Shown: positions 1 to 5,609 of the stretch, piece by piece
Position numbering within the stretch: the stretch's first letter is position 1
How the letters are laid out: the number at the start of each line of letters is the position of its first letter
Assembly: GCA_025966335.1 (NCBI GenBank)
Contig: JAICRS010000198.1
Coordinates: 1 to 5,609 of the forward strand
Direction of reading: 5' to 3'
Length of the DNA: 5,609 nucleotides
From: Nocardioidaceae bacterium
GTDB lineage: Bacteria; Actinomycetota; Actinomycetes; Propionibacteriales; Nocardioidaceae
The notes under the pieces: generated by a model
The model's database searches: none
What the model saw: the letters and a program-made list of their open reading frames with translations, nothing else
Told to the model about the DNA's origin: nothing
Program-made: the position numbers and the translations under genes

Positions 1-2163
<2,163 letters not shown>

Positions 2164-2172
2164 GGTAATCGG

Positions 2173-2210
2173 TTCGCGCGCTCCGTCGTACCCGTCCACA
2201 ATGGTCGACT
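2173..2210 (+). promoter_or_regulatory. Possible promoter for a leaderless ABC-F transcript
   Basis: The 47 bases between the ppdK stop and the GTG at 2211 contain no Shine-Dalgarno sequence. CACAAT at 2197-2202 resembles an actinobacterial -10 box (TANNNT; first base mismatched). It ends 8 bases before the GTG, the spacing expected if transcription begins at the start codon. TTCGCG at 2173-2178, 18 bases further upstream, is only a weak -35 match. This reading rests on motif similarity and on the lack of a ribosome binding site. Read-through from ppdK remains possible. Confidence 0.35.
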
Positions 2211-3893
2211 GTGGGCCATGTAGACGTCGCAGGCATCCGGTACGAGCTCCCCGACGGGCGGGTGCTGCTCGACGACGTGTCGTTCCGGGTCGGCGAGGGC
2301 GCGAAGGTGGCGCTGGTCGGCGCGAACGGCGCGGGCAAGACCACACTGCTGCGGATCGTCACCGGCGACCTCGTTCCCCACGCGGGGGCGGTCACCCGGT
2401 CCGGCGGTCTCGGCGTGATGCGGCAGATGGTCACCCACGGCAACGAGGGCAACACCGTCCGCGACCTCCTGCTGTCGGTCTCCCCGCAGCGGGCGCGTGA
2501 GGCTGCGAGGCGCGTCGACGCCTGCGAGCTCGCGCTGATGGAGACCGACGACGAGAAGACACAGATGCGGTACGCCACCGCGCTCGCCGAGTGGGCGGAT
2601 GCCGGCGGCTACGACCTCGAGGTCACCTGGGACGTGTGCACGACGGCCGCGCTCGGCGTGCCCTACGAGCGCGCGAAGTACCGCGAGCTGACCACGCTCT
2701 CGGGCGGCGAGCAGAAGCGGCTGGTGCTCGAGTTCCTGCTCCGAGGGCCGGACGAGGTGCTGCTGCTCGACGAGCCGGACAACTTCCTCGACGTGCCGGG
2801 CAAGACCTGGCTCGAGCAGCGGATCAACGAGTCCGCCAAGACCATCCTCTACATCAGTCACGACCGCGAGATGTTGAACAACACCGCGACCCGGGTGGTC
2901 ACCGTCGAGCTCGGCGCGGCCGGCAACACCGCCTGGGTGCACCCCGGTGGCTTCGCGTCCTACCACGAGGCGCGGCGGGCCCGGTTCGCCCGCTTCGAGG
3001 AGCTGCGCAAGCGGTGGGACGAGGAGCACGCCAAGCTGCGTGCGCAGATGCTGATGTACAAGCAGAAGGCCGCCTACAACTCCGACATGGCGTCGCGCTA
3101 CCAGGCCGCGCAGACCCGGCTCCGCAAGTTCGAGGAGGCCGGGCCGCCGACCGCGCAGCCGCGCGAGCAGCAGGTGAAGATGCGGCTCAAGGGCGGTCGG
3201 ACCGGCAAGCGTGCGGTGGTCTGCGAGGACCTGGAGCTGACCGGGCTGATGAGGCCGTTCGACCTCGAGGTCTGGTACGGCGAGCGGGTCGCCGTACTCG
3301 GCTCCAACGGGTCCGGCAAGTCGCACTTCCTGCGGTTGCTGGCCGCCGGAGGCAGCGACCCGGACGTGGAGCACCGCCCGGTCGGCGACGTGCCGATCAA
3401 GCCCGTCGCGCACACCGGCCGCGCGCGGCTCGGCGCCCGGGTCCGGCCGGGATGGTTCGTGCAGACCCACGAGCACCCCGAGCTGATGGGCCGCACCCTG
3501 CTCGAGATCCTGCACCGCGGGGACGAGCACCGGGACGGGATGCCCCGCGAACCGGCCGCTCGTGCGCTGGACCGTTACGAGCTCGCGCACGCGGCGGAGC
3601 AGAAGTTCGAGTCGCTGTCCGGCGGCCAGCAGGCACGCTTCCAGATCCTGCTGCTCGAGCTGTCCGGGGCGACGCTGCTGCTCCTCGACGAGCCCACGGA
3701 CAACCTCGACGTGGAGTCCGCCGAGGCGCTCGAGGAGGGGCTGGAGGCGTTCGACGGCACGGTGCTGGCGGTCACCCATGATCGCTGGTTCGCGCGCGGC
3801 TTCGACCGGTTCCTGGTGTACGGTGCGGATGGGTCGGTCTACGAGTCGGACGGCCCGGTGTGGGACGAGGGCCGGGTGGAACGGGTCCGCTGA
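2211..3893 (+). CDS. ABC-F family protein with two ATP-binding cassettes
   Basis: This 560-residue protein has two ABC ATPase cassettes and no membrane segment, which defines ABC-F. Known members act at the ribosome, as translation factors (EttA type) or antibiotic-resistance protection factors, rather than in transport. Cassette 1 (about 4-235): Walker A GANGAGKT at 37-44, signature LSGGEQ at 163-168, Walker B LLLDEP at 184-189 followed by DNFLD, switch H217 in ISHD. The charged linker (about 250-315) is probably helical and carries KQKAAYNSDMASRYQ. Cassette 2 (about 336-545): Walker A GSNGSGKS at 364-371, signature LSGGQQ at 469-474, Walker B LLLLDEP at 489-495 followed by TDNLD, switch H523 in VTHD. 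Both catalytic glutamates (E188, E494) are intact. Most ABC-F proteins have DEPTNHLD after each Walker B, so both cassettes deviate, the first most. The GTG start is chosen because the cassette fold begins at residue 4 and no better start fits. ABC-F membership is secure; the subfamily and any drug-resistance role are not determined. Confidence 0.93.
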   Translation: MGHVDVAGIRYELPDGRVLLDDVSFRVGEGAKVALVGANGAGKTTLLRIVTGDLVPHAGAVTRSGGLGVMRQMVTHGNEGNTVRDLLLSVSPQRAREAARRVDACELALMETDDEKTQMRYATALAEWADAGGYDLEVTWDVCTTAALGVPYERAKYRELTTLSGGEQKRLVLEFLLRGPDEVLLLDEPDNFLDVPGKTWLEQRINESAKTILYISHDREMLNNTATRVVTVELGAAGNTAWVHPGGFASYHEARRARFARFEELRKRWDEEHAKLRAQMLMYKQKAAYNSDMASRYQAAQTRLRKFEEAGPPTAQPREQQVKMRLKGGRTGKRAVVCEDLELTGLMRPFDLEVWYGERVAVLGSNGSGKSHFLRLLAAGGSDPDVEHRPVGDVPIKPVAHTGRARLGARVRPGWFVQTHEHPELMGRTLLEILHRGDEHRDGMPREPAARALDRYELAHAAEQKFESLSGGQQARFQILLLELSGATLLLLDEPTDNLDVESAEALEEGLEAFDGTVLAVTHDRWFARGFDRFLVYGADGSVYESDGPVWDEGRVERVR

Positions 3894-3921
3894 GGCCCAG
3901 GGTCCTTCGGCACTGTCGCTC

Positions 3922-3971
3922 CCGGTCGGGATCCGGCTGAGATGGAGCGGCTGCTCGCCCTACCCGACCGG
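3922..3971 (+). promoter_or_regulatory. 9-bp inverted repeat overlapping a ribosome binding site
   Basis: CCGGTCGGG at 3922-3930 is the exact reverse complement of CCCGACCGG at 3963-3971, with a 32-base spacer. The spacer itself holds a 4-bp hairpin (GAGC 3945-3948 with GCTC 3953-3956). The right arm covers the first two G bases of the GGAGG at 3970-3974 that precedes the hemerythrin-like gene. In RNA the stem could partly hide the ribosome binding site; in DNA it could be an operator. The repeat is seen directly. Its function is inference, and long GC-only dyads are not rare in such DNA. Confidence 0.4.
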
Positions 3972-3974
3972 AGG
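3970..3974 (+). promoter_or_regulatory. Ribosome binding site of the hemerythrin-like gene
   Basis: GGAGG sits 5 bases before the ATG at 3980. It is the only strong Shine-Dalgarno match in the 86-base gap after the ABC-F gene, and it decides the start over the in-frame ATG at 4034, which has no comparable site. Confidence 0.75.
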
Positions 3975-3979
3975 CCCCC

Positions 3980-4495
3980 ATGCACCACGTCACCGTCTTC
4001 TCCCCGCGACGCGAGGCCGCCGCGGTCGCCGCCATGACCGAGCACAACGCCGAGCTGATCGGCACGCTGCGGCGCCGCACCGACGCGCTGGTCGCGGCGA
4101 CCGTCGGGCGCAACACCGCGCAGGCCGACGAGGTCCGGGTCGAGCTGTGGCAGTGGTGCCGTGACGAGCTCCTCGAGCACGTGATCGCCGAGGAGGAGGC
4201 GCTCTACCCGCGGGCCCGTGCGGAGGCAGCCGGGACGCTGCTCGTGGACGGCATGCTGGAGGACCACGCGACGGTCCGCCGGCTCGTCGCGGACCTCGGC
4301 GCGGCCCCGGACGCGGTCCACGCCGTGGCTGCCGCGGCCGGCCTCCTGGTGATGCTGGAGACCCACCTCAAGAAGGAGAGCGAGCAGCTGTTGCCGCTGC
4401 TGGCGCGCTCGCCCTACGTCTCACTGGCCGACGTGGTGGCCGGGCTCCACGAGCTCGCCGGCGAGGACGCCGACCAGCTCGCCGACAGCGCCTGA
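3980..4495 (+). CDS. Hemerythrin-like (HHE domain) protein
   Basis: This 171-residue, probably cytosolic, all-helical protein has the metal-ligand pattern of the hemerythrin HHE family: H22 (TEHNAEL), H67 and E71 (EHVIAEE, an HxxxE), H96 (EDHATV), H129 and E133 (THLKKE, a second HxxxE). These residues would hold a non-haem di-iron centre in a four-helix bundle. Family members bind O2, sense or detoxify NO, or help repair iron-sulfur clusters; which applies here cannot be told. There is no signal peptide or membrane segment. The start at 3980 follows a strong ribosome binding site. The ATG at codon 19 is a weaker alternative that would still keep H22. The gene ends 4 bases from the stop of the convergent copper-protein gene. 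It could be read through from the ABC-F gene 86 bases upstream or have its own promoter; no convincing promoter was seen. The last 25 or so residues are acidic and lie beyond the HHE core. Confidence 0.88.
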   Translation: MHHVTVFSPRREAAAVAAMTEHNAELIGTLRRRTDALVAATVGRNTAQADEVRVELWQWCRDELLEHVIAEEEALYPRARAEAAGTLLVDGMLEDHATVRRLVADLGAAPDAVHAVAAAAGLLVMLETHLKKESEQLLPLLARSPYVSLADVVAGLHELAGEDADQLADSA

Positions 4496-4499
4496 GCGG

Positions 4500-5609
4500 T
4501 CAGCGGCGCACCTCGAAGATGCCGTGCGCCCCACGTTCGGCGTCGACCATCACGTGGGACACGAACGGGTAGTGCCCGACCTCCGGGAAGGTCAGCTCGA
4601 CGAAGCCACCCTGGGCGGCCTGCAGCCCGAGGCTCTGCGCGCCACCGGGGCCGCCCCGGAGCAGGTAACCACCTTCGGCGTACACCGTGTCGAACTGGCC
4701 GCCGACCACGTGGAAGGACGTGGCCCGGCTCGGACCGGCGTCGAGCACCCAGACCCGCACCCGCTCGCCCACGCGCGCCGGAAGCGGGGCGTGGTCGTAC
4801 TGGTTCGCGTAGCCGTTGAACACCACCGCGTCCGGCTGCTCGGCCAGCACCTTGTCCACGTCGACCGGCCCGCCCTGGGGACCGAGGTAGAGCTCGGACT
4901 GCACCAGCAGGTAGCTCCGGTCGACCTCCGGCAGGTCCGGCGGCTCGATGACGACCGCACCGAACAGCCCGTTCGCGATGTGCGCGGACATCGGCATCGT
5001 CGAGCAGTGGTACATCCACACCCCCGCGCGGGTCGCGGTGAACCGGTAGACCAGCGACTCGCCCGGTCCGATCGTCCGCATCGGCTCGTCCGGCGCGAGC
5101 GCCCCCGCGTGGAAGTCGACGGAGTGGCCGATCGTGCCGTCGTTGACCAGGGTGATCTCGAAGACGTCGCCGACCCGTCCGTGCAGTGTCGGGCCGGGTG
5201 CGGTGCCGTTGAAGGTCCACAGCCGCTGGGTCACTCCTGGCGCGACCTCCCGGTCGACCTCCTGGACGGTGAACGTACGGCGGTGCACCCGCTCGTCCTG
5301 CAGCGGGGGGAGCTCCGCGTCGTGGGGGAGGAAACCCGGGCCGGGTGACGCCATGAAGTCGAGCTCGTCGGCCGCGTCGGGACCGGCGGCCGGTCCGTCG
5401 GCGTGGGCGCCGTGTCCGGCAGCCGCATGGGACGACGCCGGGGCGGCCGTCTGCCCGGTGACGACGACGTCGAGCACCATCCCCATCTGGCGGTGTCCCA
5501 CCACCGAGCACCAGCCCTCGATGGCGCGGCCGACGACCCCGATGTCCATCCGCGCCGACGCGCCGGGGGAGAGCCTCCCGCTGCGGTCGCCGGAGTCGAG
5601 CACCAGGTC
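4500..5609 (-). CDS. NirK/AniA-like copper protein with fused cupredoxin, N-terminus cut by window edge
   Basis: The frame is open to the right edge (369 residues visible). Residues here are numbered from an internal GTG at 5603, which is not the true start. Residues 1-50 are the end of a plastocyanin/azurin-like domain with type 1 copper ligands C32, H37 and M42 in WCSVVGHRQMGM. A His/Ala/Gly-rich linker follows (about 51-103; H59, H64, H67). The core (about 104-367) is two cupredoxin folds as in copper nitrite reductase (nitrite to NO). It has H160 (type 1), D163 (catalytic) and H165 (type 2) in HSVDFH; H199 (type 2) and C200 (type 1) in YHC; H208 (type 1) in AHIANG; H298 (catalytic) in SFHVVG; and H350 (type 2) in FVSH. 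The stretches AEQPDAVVFNG and SFHVVG closely resemble Neisseria AniA. L213 replaces the usual axial methionine of the type 1 site. The HxH pairs of a laccase trinuclear site are absent. The protein is probably exported, but the N-terminus is not visible. The fold is secure; nitrite reductase activity is not proven. An uncharacterised actinobacterial 'multicopper oxidase domain' protein is the cautious name. Confidence 0.85.
   Translation of the reverse strand, partial: DLVLDSGDRSGRLSPGASARMDIGVVGRAIEGWCSVVGHRQMGMVLDVVVTGQTAAPASSHAAAGHGAHADGPAAGPDAADELDFMASPGPGFLPHDAELPPLQDERVHRRTFTVQEVDREVAPGVTQRLWTFNGTAPGPTLHGRVGDVFEITLVNDGTIGHSVDFHAGALAPDEPMRTIGPGESLVYRFTATRAGVWMYHCSTMPMSAHIANGLFGAVVIEPPDLPEVDRSYLLVQSELYLGPQGGPVDVDKVLAEQPDAVVFNGYANQYDHAPLPARVGERVRVWVLDAGPSRATSFHVVGGQFDTVYAEGGYLLRGGPGGAQSLGLQAAQGGFVELTFPEVGHYPFVSHVMVDAERGAHGIFEVRR
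4505..4530. terminator. Weak candidate hairpin at the convergent gene ends
   Basis: GGCGCAC at 4505-4511 and GTGCGCC at 4524-4530 form a perfect 7-bp stem with a 12-base loop, just past the hemerythrin stop and inside the last codons of the copper-protein gene. No T-run follows on either strand, so it is not a classical intrinsic terminator. It is listed because it is the only stem at the convergent junction, where a two-way terminator would be useful. It may be chance in GC-rich coding DNA. Confidence 0.2.

Noticed and set aside
2201..2500. ATG-started 99-codon frame ahead of the ABC-F gene
   Set aside because: It is out of frame with the ABC-F gene, encodes an Arg-rich sequence without motifs, and is covered by the real coding frame from 2211.
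3894..3979. Intrinsic terminator after the ABC-F gene
   Set aside because: The short CCCG/CGGG stem at 3921-3930 leaves only a 2-base loop and no T-run follows; nothing else terminator-like was seen.
4454..4465. 12-bp palindrome CTCGCCGGCGAG near the end of the hemerythrin-like gene
   Set aside because: It has no loop and no T-run, and it encodes ordinary residues; short GC palindromes are common in this composition.
4524..5348. A 274-codon plus-strand open frame opposite the copper-protein gene
   Set aside because: It overlaps the well-supported minus-strand copper protein, has biased composition, and contains no recognisable motif.
5601..5603. GTG as the start of the copper-protein gene
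   Set aside because: It falls inside a cupredoxin fold whose first half would be missing; the open frame continues to the window edge.

Overview
The window is about 5.6 kb of very GC-rich DNA with strong G/C preference at third codon positions. The proteins match actinobacterial families, so I read it as a chromosomal piece of a high-GC actinobacterium. A genus cannot be fixed from this sequence. There is no transposase, integrase, tRNA, rRNA, CRISPR array or phage gene, and no obvious change in base composition that would mark an island.

Layout. (1) Positions 1-2163, + strand: the C-terminal four fifths of pyruvate, phosphate dikinase (ppdK), cut by the left edge. (2) After a 47-base gap, 2211-3893, + strand: a complete ABC-F type protein with two ATPase cassettes and no membrane domain. 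It has a GTG start, no Shine-Dalgarno sequence, and a possible -10 element placed for leaderless transcription. (3) After an 86-base gap, 3980-4495, + strand: a small hemerythrin-like (HHE) protein with a good ribosome binding site. The gap holds a perfect 9-bp inverted repeat whose right arm runs into that site. (4) Only 4 bases after its stop codon lies the stop codon of a convergent gene, 4500-5609, - strand, cut by the right edge. It encodes a copper protein: the end of a plastocyanin/azurin-like cupredoxin domain, a His/Ala-rich linker, and a complete two-domain core resembling the copper nitrite reductases NirK/AniA.

How they may work together. PPDK (pyruvate/PEP interconversion) and the ABC-F protein (probably ribosome-linked) look like housekeeping genes with no evident link to the others. 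The hemerythrin-like protein and the NirK-like copper protein both belong to families handling O2, NO or nitrite through metal centres, and they sit tail to tail. A shared role in nitrogen-oxide or redox chemistry is possible but is inference.

The most interesting part is the copper protein. It keeps the type 2 copper ligands and the catalytic Asp/His pair of NirK. In the core type 1 site, however, leucine stands where NirK has the axial methionine, and the loop after the DFH motif differs from classical NirK. The fused upstream cupredoxin keeps a normal Cys/His/Met set. I see no wholly new multi-gene system here.
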